A stretch of 64,000 nucleotides of DNA from Trichoplax adhaerens (Eukaryota > Placozoa > Uniplacotomia > Trichoplacea > Trichoplacidae). The DNA lies in the NCBI RefSeq assembly GCF_000150275.1, contig NW_002060951.1, forward strand, positions 253,329 to 317,328, in the 5' to 3' direction. Both the position numbers and the translations under genes were made by a program. Below are positions 12,321 to 24,948 of the stretch, piece after piece (position 1 is the stretch's first letter; each line of letters opens with the position of its first letter). The notes beneath the pieces are model-generated. The model worked only from the letters and a program-made list of their open reading frames with translations. It was not told the origin of the DNA and searched no databases.

Positions 12321-12420
12321 TAGCCACACCTATGTCGCTCTGCCCTTCTTGTTAGTAAAGTCAACCATTGGCCGCTAGCGCTTTCTAAAGTGAGAGAGTA
12401 AAAATTGATCGATTTTCTTC

Positions 12421-15400
12421 ATGGCTTCTCCATCTTCTTCATCATCTTCATTGTAAGTTGACCATTGCTGCATGCCCATTTTAGTCTATAGTCTATTTTA
12501 TGCAAGGTTAATTACTACTTGGATTTGGTAGTCTTTAATGGACACTGGACATATCACACGATTGTACCGTACACGCTATAGAGTTGGAGGGTTAATTCAT
12601 TGTTGTAAGATGCAGTCTGCCACTGTCGCAATTTTTGTTCAATGATGATATATTTCATGGCCGTATTTCATCCTATTCTAGGTTAGATACGATCTACAAA
12701 GATCGTTATGAATGATACTAAAAGAGTGATTGTGTGAACTCTACTCATTGCATACTGTTGACGTTAAATGAAAGGTGGAAATCATTCCATTTTACTGCTA
12801 GTATCCTAGTCTACCCGAGTCAATGTCATTTGCCACTGCCTTTCACTTGAAGAAAATAAATAAAAAAATGAAATCGCTTTTACACTTTCTTCAGAGTTAA
12901 TCTACATGCCTGCTAGAATAGAATACTTGGGCCTTATATTATGCAGATAATAGACTATACAACAGTAGAAACGAAATGACAGTTCAGTGTCGTTTTGATG
13001 TCCTGTCTATTAACCAATGATAAAAATAAAATTTAGCCTATTATTCCTGATAACTAGTCAAGAATTTTAACCATCATAACATCATAATGGACGATAATCA
13101 TTATAATAATACTTTATCGTGGTTAAATTAATAAATATCGTAATCTGATAGTTTACATCAACATTCCTTCAAAATTTTCTTGCAATGAGTTTAATTCTAC
13201 CAATTATAATTATCAATTTGAATCATGTTAGGCATAGAATTGTTGAAAAGGCTTGTTTATCATGACTGGTTGCCGGCATTTGACCAGACAGATAATAGTA
13301 TGATATTATCTATCTGCCCTGTGCAGTATGAGACACCCTTTCCCCTTCACGGTCAAATTAGACAAGGACAGAACTGTATAAGCAGGATCGTCCATTAATT
13401 AATTATTAATTCTTTGACTTTCGCCAGTAAAACTCAATCTGTCTAATCTGGAATGGGCGTTGAATATTGGACGTGTATCTACTGTAATATCCAAGTAGGA
13501 AGGTTTTCTCTACTATTAGCGTAGTACTTACTGTATTAGGTTAGACTTGACTAACTTTCAAAGATATTATTTTTAGTTGAATCGCAATCTCGATTAATGG
13601 AAATCGAAGGACAATGCCCTAACTCTTTTCTTTTCAAAGGCTTATGATTGCATATTTTACTAGCTGTTGTAGTGTTTATTTATACGTTATTCGAGCATAG
13701 AATAAAAGGATGTGCTGTTGTGATCGAGAGATATCATACTGTAGAATAAAAAATTCAATGATAATTATAGATTGATAGTTTGACTCATGTAGATAGAATA
13801 GATATTCAATATCGTAGTACTGTACAATATAATGAAAAACTTTAGCCTTGACGCTCTACAACATGGATGATAGTTTTTTAGTTTTAAAAGTTTATCGTAC
13901 TACTTTCTTGCTACCTCATCTACCTTATCTAACTTATCATTCATCACGATGCGACTACAGTATTTTTATCAAATGCACTTTCTCTCTGTTCATCGTGTAT
14001 AGAGAACACTTGGGAGATCATAAGAGTTTATGGAAATGAATCTGTTACATTGAGCTATAGATGATTAGAAAGGTCTACTAGTATATAGTATACTGCCTCA
14101 TGATCATTTCATCATTTGAATTAGCGTAAAATGTCTTCATCATCAGCAATTAATGACTCATTTGATAATCATTATTAATGACGGGCGCGGATACTGTATA
14201 TGGATACCCTTTAATGGGCTAACTTTCATCTTAGGAAAACGATGGAGTTCTTAATTTTATTCCAAGTGTTGTCCACCAACTGTTAATAACGATGCACTAT
14301 GCAGCATACTTGTATCCTACTATTACAGTAATGATAATTATTATTACAGGGGTAATTTTGCCAACAGTGTTATCGTGATCAAGCCGACTTTTACACTAAA
14401 TTTTCTTTATAATTGTTTAAAAGTTGGAAAAAAATTTGGATCAAGCGTATTAGTCTAATGCACTTGATCCAAAAATTGAATGTCCTAAATGTATCAGACT
14501 GAACGTGAGCATCCTTTCCTTGTTTGTACATTTACTCTAATAGTATAGCACTATCATTTCGACAATAACTTAATCAATTCGAGGTAGGAATTACAGATTG
14601 GTAATTCCCACTGAAGTAACTGCGTACGGGACGATTCTATTTCTCCACCCACACTTTCGCTTTCGGAAAGCCAAAGACAGCGCAATCTTAATACTGTTGT
14701 GTGAAACTGGATATATTTGCAGATGGATACTACAGTAGGCGTACAATGTATAGTATGCGAATATCTACAAAAAAATGCATTGCCCGTAGTGAATGAACTT
14801 TAGGTGTAGTAGACTGATATTATACTGGGTTGATGATCTCGATTCGAGAATTTAAAAATAATAAATAAATAGCCTATTGAATATTACTTCCGAACTTTCT
14901 TAACGGTTTTTGACGAATAGATGCATTTATTTAAACTCTTTTTCAATAGTCTTATATACCATAATGTGAAGTATTAATGAGATTAGTCGCGTTCGTCTGT
15001 AGGGATAGGGAAATGCTAATCAATATTCTTAATCAGTAGAATGTGTCCTAATAATCAACCTCTACGAGTCTTGGTGTACTTGTGGCTAGCTAAAATACGA
15101 AAATAATAAATGACACGGTTAACCTTCCACTTCTACTGCTTCCTAATCATAGTTATGATAAATAGGATCAAGTTCTTACACTAGATGTCATCCTGTACTT
15201 TTTCTATAAAAAATTTGGAGGGTATACGTTTTACATAACATAAGTGCGGTATTCTTATGCAATGTAATGAAGCCCGTCTAGAATTAGTCAATGATTTGAT
15301 ATCTTGTGTTTTACTAGTTGACTATTAGATCATGTCTGAAATAACACATACTTCACAAATATAAAACAGTCTTTATATCAATAGATAGCAGATAATAAAT

Positions 15401-18400
15401 ATTGAGAGGACTAACAATATTTGTGTAATCATATAAATTATTCTTTTATAACGTATTATTGTGATTGATCTATTGCTGTACTACTGTATATCGTTCTATA
15501 TTGTTAAATTTTACAGTTATTCATTGCGATAACTTTTTTGCGGTATATTTTAATTGATTCCCAATATACGTAAATTGTAAATGTACGAATTAATGTATAG
15601 AAAGGTAGTTCATGTACTGTACGTTAATTATAAATAATAGTTCTACTAGTACAGTGACTTTTAGGGGTGTTTACGCTTTGTTGCATTGTTGTGAAATTAG
15701 AACAGCAATAGTAAGCTGCCGCTGTACTACTGTTATTGACGAGTATACCAAATAGCGCTCAATTTATTGCGATATAACACTTATTTTTAATAAATCTATT
15801 TTTTCTTCTTCATTTAGAAATGATAATGAAGATGATCTTGATATAACGTTAGAACAAGCTACCCAGGAAACTGCAAGAGCGTTGGATCTATGCTTTAATA
15901 ACAAATTTAAAGAAGCAGAAATTATGCTGAAGCCAAGGTTAAACTTGATGATGTGATCGTTTATTCAATAGTCAGTTAATGGATTAAAGTTTTAATTGAT
16001 GCTAATAATTACTACAGTACTGCATTATGAAATTAGTTATTATTACAACATTCAATTCATACATAGTTAATTAATTTGGGAGTTATATATTGTTCTAAAG
16101 TCATAGTCGATATCGTTCGCCATATCTGATTGGTATAACGCACTTAAATTGAATTTTTGTTGTCGAATGGGCAGCACATTAATGAGTCTACTTGTATTCG
16201 GCGTAACAATTGCACGTAATGCGCGGTTCCAACTTAGTAACTCGGTGTAGAGCTATCATCCAGGATTCTAATTACTAAAATTAAGATCAGCCTTACTGTA
16301 TGTAGCAAATTTTTGCTATCGTGGTGTACGCACATTCATGGATTGCGGGTAGTAATCATATTCTGTGTATATAGGTATAGCGGTCTGTGGCATAGGTATT
16401 TAGCAGAATACATGAGTATTTATAACGTGTGACGTATTACCTTTCTTAACAAATTCCAATCTAGAATTAACTAGAGATGGAATTATGTGTGAACGGTGTA
16501 TTTATCTAACACTTATAATTGCTTGATTTTGTACTTTTAGTATAGTTATTATCTTATCTAGAAAGTAGCTTTGTATTATTTAGATTACTATAATATTAAA
16601 AGTAACTATGAAAGAGATATTGGATAGATTAAAATAATGCCTTGCGTTCTCCATGTTTACTTCAATTTTATTTTCGGCGCTGGATTTATTAAACTACTAA
16701 TTTATTAATTAATAGGTCCGAGACCAGTATGTATCATGCTTTAAGTTATGGGACTATAATGAATATACAAGCAATGATGACTTTTCAACAGGTAAGAAAT
16801 GGTAGTAAAGTCTCTGTTGTTTCAGTTTGCCTATACATCTTATAATATCATTTCAAGTGTACATATGACTAATTTTAGAAGATATTTTTTGTGCGTATAG
16901 TTATGTGTATCAATAGTTAACCTTACAGTAAGAAGCAATTCTCACACCTCTGTATTATATCTTTGTAAGCGGACTCTTTCAAGTACTACTTGAGCGCTGA
17001 TATAATAACTGCTATAATCTCTGAAGTTTGACTGGACTAATTTTATGGACACTATATATTATAGCTGGAAATTTGGCTTAATTTAATCTATAATGGGTTG
17101 TTAGTACGACGGAAGGGGTTGAATTATGGAATACCTAATATCCGCTAGTCATATCGTTATACCGTATTACTCGAACATTTTTAAGTGCATTTTAATGTAG
17201 GTGAACATACCCGGAAACACTACCACAAATGTCTTAGTTTGGTTATTATTCAAATTAGTATATCATTTTTTTTATCGAGATATACTATAGTATTTCGTAA
17301 AGCTATTCAATTTATCAACATAGTGCTACGAGTCTAAAGTCATTTACGATTTGTTAAAGGTTATTGTGGTCCATTTGGTATTATTGTAGTACTGTTACGA
17401 CCGTTAAATGTATTTTAATTCGTAAAGATATTTTCAAAGATATTGTCAAAGATATTTTACACCGTTTCAAAAAAAATTAATTGGCTAATTAAAGAAGAGC
17501 AATATGCCATGATAAAATATAGAGCAAATGCGAAATCGTACATGTTTTAACTTGCTGATGCTTCTTAACAAATTATATTATTGTTATTAAGTCTATTACA
17601 CAATGCAAAATATGTATAAAAATAGAACATTTGTAGCTACAATAGTATAATTTCATATTGTATCAAATGTCAACTAGCATATATCGTAGGTAATTAGAAA
17701 ACTTTACGTCGAGAGATTTGAATTCTTAAAGATTAATTAATTGATTTTTTAATTATTTCGTTGATAAAACCTATATTCGACGAGCTAGCTTATCATAAAA
17801 AGATTGTACGATATCATCAGAAGGTTAGATAGATTGTTAAAAGTAGTCATACTTGCGTTACAATTAAGTATTAATTAGGTCTTAATGATCAATTTAAGTT
17901 TTCATATTCCTTTTATTTCAAGTATTTTCGTTAACTACTCAGGCTTCGATGATGCTGTAAATTATTCGTAAAGTGATTAGTTTTTTCTCCAAACAAATAA
18001 ATTTCTGTTATATTACATTCGCTTGCTCTATTTCTGTTTTTTTACGAAACATTTTTGACGTTGATTTGATTGCAGTTTACAAAATTATGTAATGAAACAT
18101 ATGCTTTCTTTGTTAAATATTACTGAGTGTAATAACAGCGGTTACTATTATAAATATTAAATTTTAATCCAATATTTTTTGATTATTATATATATAATTC
18201 AATGGGAAACTCTTACTGGTGATGAATGACGATATTTAGTAATAATTATGATGAAATGATGTAATATCGCTATTCCTTAATTGACTAATTCAGGAGGATA
18301 TAATCTTGGCCAATAAAGTTCTTAAGAGTGCCGTTCGACTTTGCAATAGGTAACATATTTTAAATTTCATTATACATTTTTCACCTGCAGTAAGGTTTTG

Positions 18401-21400
18401 TACTCTGTAAGTTGTAGTTGCATGAAGCATATTGGTAACGTAAATATAAACTATCAGAGATTGAGTTGAATATAAAATAGGATGTTGCATAATTTGGCTA
18501 GTAGATAATGTCTCCGAGCTAGAGTATATCCCTTTAGCAGATAATTATTTTTGTAGATTTCGTCATAAGGAATCCTTTGTAGGATCTGTTGTTAATATCG
18601 CCAGAAAGAAAACATATGAAAATTATTCCGATGGTAACTTTCGTACTAATTAGATTGACATTTTCATAATTTACTGTAGCTCTCTGAGGTACTATTTCGC
18701 AAAGAAATAGCATCTTGATCAAATATGTCATCAATTTTTGCAAATTTTTTGATTTGATTACAGTTGAAATTCATGCCGAATTATGTTACGCGGAATGCCT
18801 ATTACAACGTGCCATACTCACATTTATCCAGGTTTGTCACATCTTGATGCGTATGAAAAACTTTCGTCGAAATTTGTAGTAATAAATCAAATATCTTTGT
18901 CTAAAATATAACTTTGATAGTTTCGTTAACTACCAAAGTTAAATTTGTTATTTTCTTGTCTACTTCATTACCCTTGAATAGGATGAAACCTTAATGAGTT
19001 TTATCAAAGGAGGAATTAAAATAAGGAATTGTTATTCATCTTATAAGTAAGTCTTCAAAGGAATCTATTTTATCGCTTTAATGATTATCTCAAATTAGTT
19101 TTGATTGAAATACAATTTTTTCTGCCGTTACGTTTCACAAAATATCAGATTTGTGTGTAATAACATGTTAAACTCTGTTTCTATAGGGAGTGTATGCATA
19201 TTTTGAAAGTCCGTAAAAATGGCACCGACCATAATTTAGATAGCAATTATAAGAGCGGTGTCCATCTAGGAATAGGCGCCTTCAATTTGGTAAATAGATG
19301 AAGTATAGGCTTGCTAATGTATAGCTGTGGTATTACTTAGATGTTAGGCTTTTGCTGTCTTCAGAAGTCCAAACTGTTAAATTTGTTCTAGATTATATGT
19401 ACTCTTGCTACATACTCGATGCTCTTCGGTATACAGTATTAGTATCTCATGAGTTTATTCACTTTTGATCTTGTCCTTTTGTCATGGTAGATGATTTCTA
19501 TGCTTCCGAATCGGATAAAGAGTTTATTAGAACTGATTGGATTCTCAGGGGATAAGGCGATCTAACTCTAGCAAAATCATTAGCACGCTTTCTACAATAA
19601 TGCTTAACTAATGGCCGATAAAATGCTGGCTAACGAAGCTGCTATACTATATATTTAGGATTTAGGATTGCGAGAATTAAATTTAGGTTCCAACTGCCAT
19701 AGCTTGCGCTCACCTCTTTGCTCGATGATAACTGTAACATATCATACATTAATAACTTTTGTACTCGGTTAGTGAATCTATTTGCTGCGATATATATTAT
19801 TTAATTAGCTAACAGATTTAACTGTTTATAATAGCCTAAATGTATTACAATAATAATTTACAGCATTGGTAAGTAATGTTTATTTTGCAGCATCATAGCA
19901 TAAGTCGATAATAATACCGGTCGTATTAACTTGCTTTAGGCACCGGTGAAGGAGATCTTAACTTTGCTCAAACGGTATTGCAGCCATGTTTAGCAAAATA
20001 TCCTGAGGTTAGATTCTACTTTTTAGGTTGACAAGACTGTGCTAACGACTAAATTTACGTGATGAAACTTCTTACTTCAAGTTTATTGGAACTTACTATA
20101 ACTGAGTTATAACTGATCTGCTCTTATCGAATTAAATTGTTAAACCCATAGGCTGCTCTATTTTTGTATTTTGCTGGTCGACTCCATCTTGTCAAAGGAG
20201 ATATTGATAAGGTACAACGTTAGCCAGTTATGTTATTGTTTTTCGAGTCTTACTGGACACTATTCTACTAACTATTTATTTTAAAGAAAGTATAAATTTG
20301 GAAATCTAATTATTATTGTATCAGGCCATCGCATATTTTCATGATTCAATCAATTCTCAAGATCAATGGAAGCAACTACATCATGTTTGCTATTGGGAAC
20401 TATTTTGGTGCAGCTGGTCAGATATTTTAATTTAAGATTTATGCTTTCATGGCTAACATTTTTCAACGGCTAGTAAATAACACTTTATATCTCTTTTCTT
20501 TATTCACACGTAGTTTCAGGTTTGAATGGCGAGAAGCAGCGAATTACGCAGAAATTTTATACAATGAAAGTAGATGGTCAAAGGTTAGGCCCTGAAATTG
20601 ATATTCGAGAAATGAATTACATTTCTAATATAATTATGAATTCACGTTCAAATCTTAAGAAACTAATATTGACATGTCTCTCCTAGGCGATGTATATGTA
20701 TCAAAAGGCGGCTTGTCTCTCTATGATTCCAGAGGTGCCAGACGAAGAAACTCGAGAGTTGTTTTTGTACGTAGCAAATTGATAGATTCTGTGAAAAAGT
20801 AATTCTTTTGCATTAAATTCTTTACAAAATTTTTGTTTACAGGAAGGTACCATCATTGAAGCAGCGAATTGCTGGAAAGTCAGTTCCGGTGGAGAAATTT
20901 GTCATCCGTAAATCACGAAAGTATGTAAACGATCCTAATGGAAAGTTGCCCTTTCCCGCCGTTGTAAGTAGAAATAACGTTACGTCGAGATATATTATGA
21001 ATTTGATAGCATACTGAATACTTAAAGTTAAAAGTATGCCTTAATTCTTATTGTCGATCTGTAATATCAAGGAATTACTATATGCCTGGAATACGTTCCT
21101 AATGATTCGAAGCAATAAAGAAATAATTAAACAATTTTTGGACCTTACCGAGAATGTCTTAGAAGAGATTGAGAAAACAAGTGGTATGACCATTTATCCA
21201 CCTAACTGGAAACGTTATCTGCGACATGACTAACATTTTAGCATTAATTAACCTAGGGAGTAATAGATTATATGTGGATGAATGGTGCCTAGGAAAGTTA
21301 GTACAAGGAGTTTGCTTTCGTTATTTAGAACAAGAAGGTGAAGCGGTTAAATGTTTTGTAGCAATTAAAGAAAGGTATGAAATGCGATAAACGTGTATGT

Positions 21401-21830
21401 TAATTAACTTATGCAAAAAGTGAATGAGCTAGCAGATTAATTGTTATATATACTGTATTGTAATATTGTGACAGGGAAGACGATATAGTTTTAGATCACT
21501 ACGTTGCTGCATATTCATATGTTGAATGGGCTATGATATACTTCAGTAATGGTCAGTACAATCAAGCTAAAAAGAAATTGGAAGAAACAAAGTAAGTTAC
21601 TGTATATTGTACATTGTACTTTATAACCGTTGTCGCCTTGTGCGTATTTTTGTATTTTTAAGTTAGAAAGAGCAAAAGAGTGTGCAAGGTTTTTAATGAG
21701 TTACTAAAATTTGCTCTATTGCTACAGAAAAAATTACAAGAATTATTCCCTTGAAAGCCGTTTACATTTCCGTATACATTCTGCTTTAGAACAAATTAAA
21801 GCAGTTAAAAACTCTCAAAAAAAGACGTAA
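12421..21830 (+). CDS. TTC39: Tetratricopeptide repeat protein 39 (TTC39/Iml2 family)
   Basis: A TTC39-type TPR protein; the vertebrate paralogues are poorly defined functionally, and TTC39B affects lipid metabolism. Exons: 12421-12452 (inferred), 15818-15937, 16716-16791, 18294-18349, 18557-18633, 18764-18831, 18982-19046, 19187-19289, 19491-19556, 19659-19767, 19940-20007, 20152-20211, 20325-20416, 20520-20583, 20687-20766, 20843-20963, 21072-21183, 21257-21374, 21475-21591, 21728-21830; 568 residues. Phases agree throughout. Family landmarks in order: DLCFNNKFKEAE, SMYHALSYGTIM, EIHAELCYAECLLQRAILTF, GVHLGIGAFNL, ELIGFSGDK, a WKQLHHVCYWELFW segment, KQRIAGKSVPVEKFVIRKSR and a C-terminal NYKNYSLESRLHFRIHSAL. 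Exon 1 (MASPSSSSSS) is chosen because its GTAAGT donor has the matching phase; it is 3.4 kb from exon 2 and less certain. Intron 9 has a GC donor. Confidence 0.94.
12453..15817. other. Long first intron of TTC39 (if exon 1 is right)
   Basis: Starts with GTAAGT and ends catttag. It is the longest intron inferred here. It contains a strong palindrome at 14430-14478 and a smaller one near 13283-13315 (cagacagataatagt against its inverse). No other gene was seen; open frames such as 13848-14039 match nothing I know. Confidence 0.55.
14430..14478. repeat. Near-perfect 49-bp palindrome (hairpin)
   Basis: The left half aaaaatttggatcaagcgta is followed by ttagtctaa and then the inverse tgcacttgatccaaaaattg. 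Only a few positions mismatch and there is almost no loop. It lies inside the proposed TTC39 intron 1. No coding role is seen. Confidence 0.8.
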
Positions 21831-24800
21831 TGTCGTCTTATGTTATCTATTATAATCTCTTAAAGGAAAGAAGAATAATAGCGATATACTGCAACATTAT
21901 CAACTTTCACTTGCTCTTGTAGTACTTGCAGAATTATACTTGATGTGTCAGCTGATTACTTTGTTATTGTGCCATTCTAACCACTTCAGTAACAAATCAC
22001 ACTGCAAGTTAAATAAAATAAGTACATATATATATATTTTTATCGTACGTTCGTTAACTTGACATAAATCTTAAATCTTAGTGTTACATTGTGCACTACC
22101 TGCGTCGCCAACAGATGTTCGCTAGGAAAAATTTCTCAAATTAATGATTTGCTAAGAAATCTCTATGTAACTAATATCGTAGCAATTAGTGAATATCCTT
22201 TTATCGTTAACAAAATTATCATTTCTTTGGCCTACCGAGACGCTTTGTAATTAAGATATCACCCTCGAAATTAATTATTGAGTTGTTAGCATAATAAGCA
22301 GAGAAGAGTAATGCCTTAATTTGATTATTAGCCCTGATTGATCAAGGTATCGGTGCGCTACTAATTTTTGGCAAGGAAAATTGCTATTGCAGCAGTCAGT
22401 CAATGTTTTTCTGTTATGACAATATCTAAATTACGTTTTTTCTATTTTTAAGTCTGAAGCAGTATAATATTGAATTAATTGCATACTCTGTTATAATACC
22501 TAAATGAAAGATATGTAAGGGTATCATTACTGAATCATAATTAAAGTTCTATTAATTTTCATTTATGAGCTTTTCTGCCAGTATCAAGTCAATTCTCGCG
22601 TATATTGTCATTGCTATACTACTAAAATGCTTTAAAGCTACTTCATAAATTCGCTTATTTATACTTTTATTTTGCTTCCTTATGATTTGATTGTTTTCAT
22701 TTTATTAAGTAACTCACGAGTATAATATGTTAGATTAAGCTGTGATTGTTGGCCTGAGAATAATTATATGAGAGTGAAGAATTATTAGATTATAGATAGG
22801 TTTGTAATGCACTTATGCGTGAAGTTTTGATTATGATGCATTGCTAGCTATTACCGACTAGACTATGAATACTTGTTGGTATAATATTGTTCATAATTTA
22901 TACGTACATAAGGATGTATCATATGATCATATATTACACGTATATATATATGTATTTATCAGATGGATGCTTTTATTTCCATGTGCAATAGATTATCCTT
23001 TAATTTCTATTATCGATTTGTTGTGTTATATCACTCGTGTATTATTAGGGTATTTATCGATTTCTAGCCCATCGATGACGTAAAGTATTAAGAAATCAAG
23101 ATTGATTTCAAAGTATCGTTCTTCGTTATGCCGTTATTAACATCTTGACTGTAGGATAACAATTGCTGTGGGATGCTGCTATTTCTGTATATATTAACTG
23201 TGATTTTAGCAGTTTATTATTTTCTGTTTCGATATGGGATGTTCTTAGTTGGAAGAACTAATTTATTACGTGTTTGCGGTAACTGATTCCTTGACTGAGG
23301 TATTTGTGCTGTAAAAATGGACTGCTTTATTAGAATGTATCAGATACGAGATCCATTTAACTGTAGGCGGTGCTCATTAATATGTATCACCTTATTTTAA
23401 TGGCAAGAAATAATAAAAAAATTATCATTACCATCATGCTACGAAATATGGTCATAATACTGTTTTATCGATTCACCTTGATTATAGAATGATTTACGAA
23501 AAGACATGATTTTGTCATTTTTAATTTCATTAGTACAGTACTGTAGTACGACTCGTAACTAATTTTATCCCGTAATCAATAAGTTGTTAGTGTCATTGGA
23601 AGGGCATGGATGTGCAATTGTGCATGCATGCATGCAAGACAAGTGATCCTTTGTAGCAAAGACGGGAAAATGATCCGAGGCTTGTGAAGTTTCGATTGGA
23701 GAGTTAATTTGGGTCATAATCTGTTACGAGTGTATCCCGATTGCCATGGACTTGCATTCAACCTTCATGGTTGCATTTCAATCATTCTTAGTCCATACCA
23801 ACGTGATTAACTTCGATGGCAAGATGGCGTCGAAAATTTAAAGTTGCAATTTGTTACAACTCCTGCTCAAAATTGATATGTACAGGCAGGAGGATGTCTG
23901 CAGAACATGAATATGATGATAAAATAAACGTATAATACCATGCAATAGTAAAAAAACTTGTTTTAATAGTGTATATATACAGTGATAACTGTAAGGTAAA
24001 CACTAAACACTTCAGCTGCTATAATGGTCTACCAACTTGACTTAAATGATTTCTTTATACTACACAGTACTGCAATGAGAAAATACTAAAATAATATCCA
24101 AGGTGGAATTTTAACTCCATACAGTATTCAAGTTATTCAATATCTCAATTGCAGATCCAAGAGGAGAGACTTTTGCAGTATAAACTAAAATTTATTTACA
24201 GTAAGTCATCATGGATTAGTGAACCAACTCAAGTTCTTCTTCCTCTAGTAATCCTCTACAGGTTTTGTCGAATCATGCACTGTCATGGCTACAATGCAGT
24301 TCTGGCCTAGCGGCCGCGGAACGGTACGGTACACTATCGGCCGCGGACCGGTACGGTTCGTAACAGTGTACAGTACAGTACAGTACCCTGCTCCAGGACT
24401 ACAGTGTACTCTACAGTCTGTACTGTAGAAAGCATTGGATACACTACAGTACTGTACTGTACAGTGTACAGTGTACAGTACACTGACTACGACTGTAGCA
24501 GTTTTACTCATTCGTCATCACAATCGAAATTGATTGATTGATTCTTTGAAATGCCATAGGTAGAATTTGCCCAAGCGAACTTGGAGCTGTGTGGAATCCA
24601 TTTCCTTTTGCAATCTCCATCCTTCTAAACGATTCAATATCAACAGCACTGGATAGTGGCAAGTCTATTTTTGTATAAATAGGATAGTGTAGATTTTATT
24701 ACTTGGATCAAGAGGAGAATTTTGTTTTCCGGTGACTAGCTTTTGGACATCGTGGATAGAAAATTGTAGACTAGCGGTTAAAGTAAGACAAAATTTTCAA

Positions 24801-24948
24801 TCAATGACTCTTACCACGATATTACTATTGGTGATTTCAATCGATGGAAGACACAACGGAACAGAGTGTTCTTCTATCGTGTTATAGGCTTGAATGTAGA
24901 CTGGTGATAGAATAATCAATTAACGCTCACTTTTATTTATCCATAGGT
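21831..24948. other. Intergenic region between TTC39 and UBE3C
   Basis: About 3.1 kb of AT-rich DNA. A possible polyadenylation signal AATAAA for TTC39 lies near 22013. Short features: a TATA run near 22027-22040, gcatgcatgcatgc near 23622-23637, and a pentamer array with a GC-rich duplicate at 24302-24484. No gene recognised; the frame at 22865-23083 looks random. Confidence 0.6.
24302..24484. repeat. GC-rich direct repeat plus TACAG/CTGTA array
   Basis: Two copies of cggccgcgga(a/c)cggtacgg lie at about 24310-24328 and 24339-24357, a strong GC excess in otherwise AT-rich DNA. They are followed by pentamer array to 24484 (gtgtacagtacagtacagta and similar). A minus-strand open frame of 88 codons crosses the region and is taken as spurious. 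Confidence 0.8.

Larger units (their letters stand above)
8595..12420. other. Intergenic region between RAD52 and TTC39
   Basis: No gene was recognised. It contains a foldback (10988-11166), the 48-bp tandem repeat (11537-11812) and a TACAG/CTGTA array (12085-12320). A 62-codon basic open frame at 9318-9506 has no family I recognise and no splice context, so I do not call it. The rest is AT-rich, unstructured sequence. Confidence 0.6.

Noticed and set aside
13283-13315. Small palindrome cagacagataat...attatctatctg
   Set aside because: Short and AT-rich; such hairpins are expected by chance at this length.
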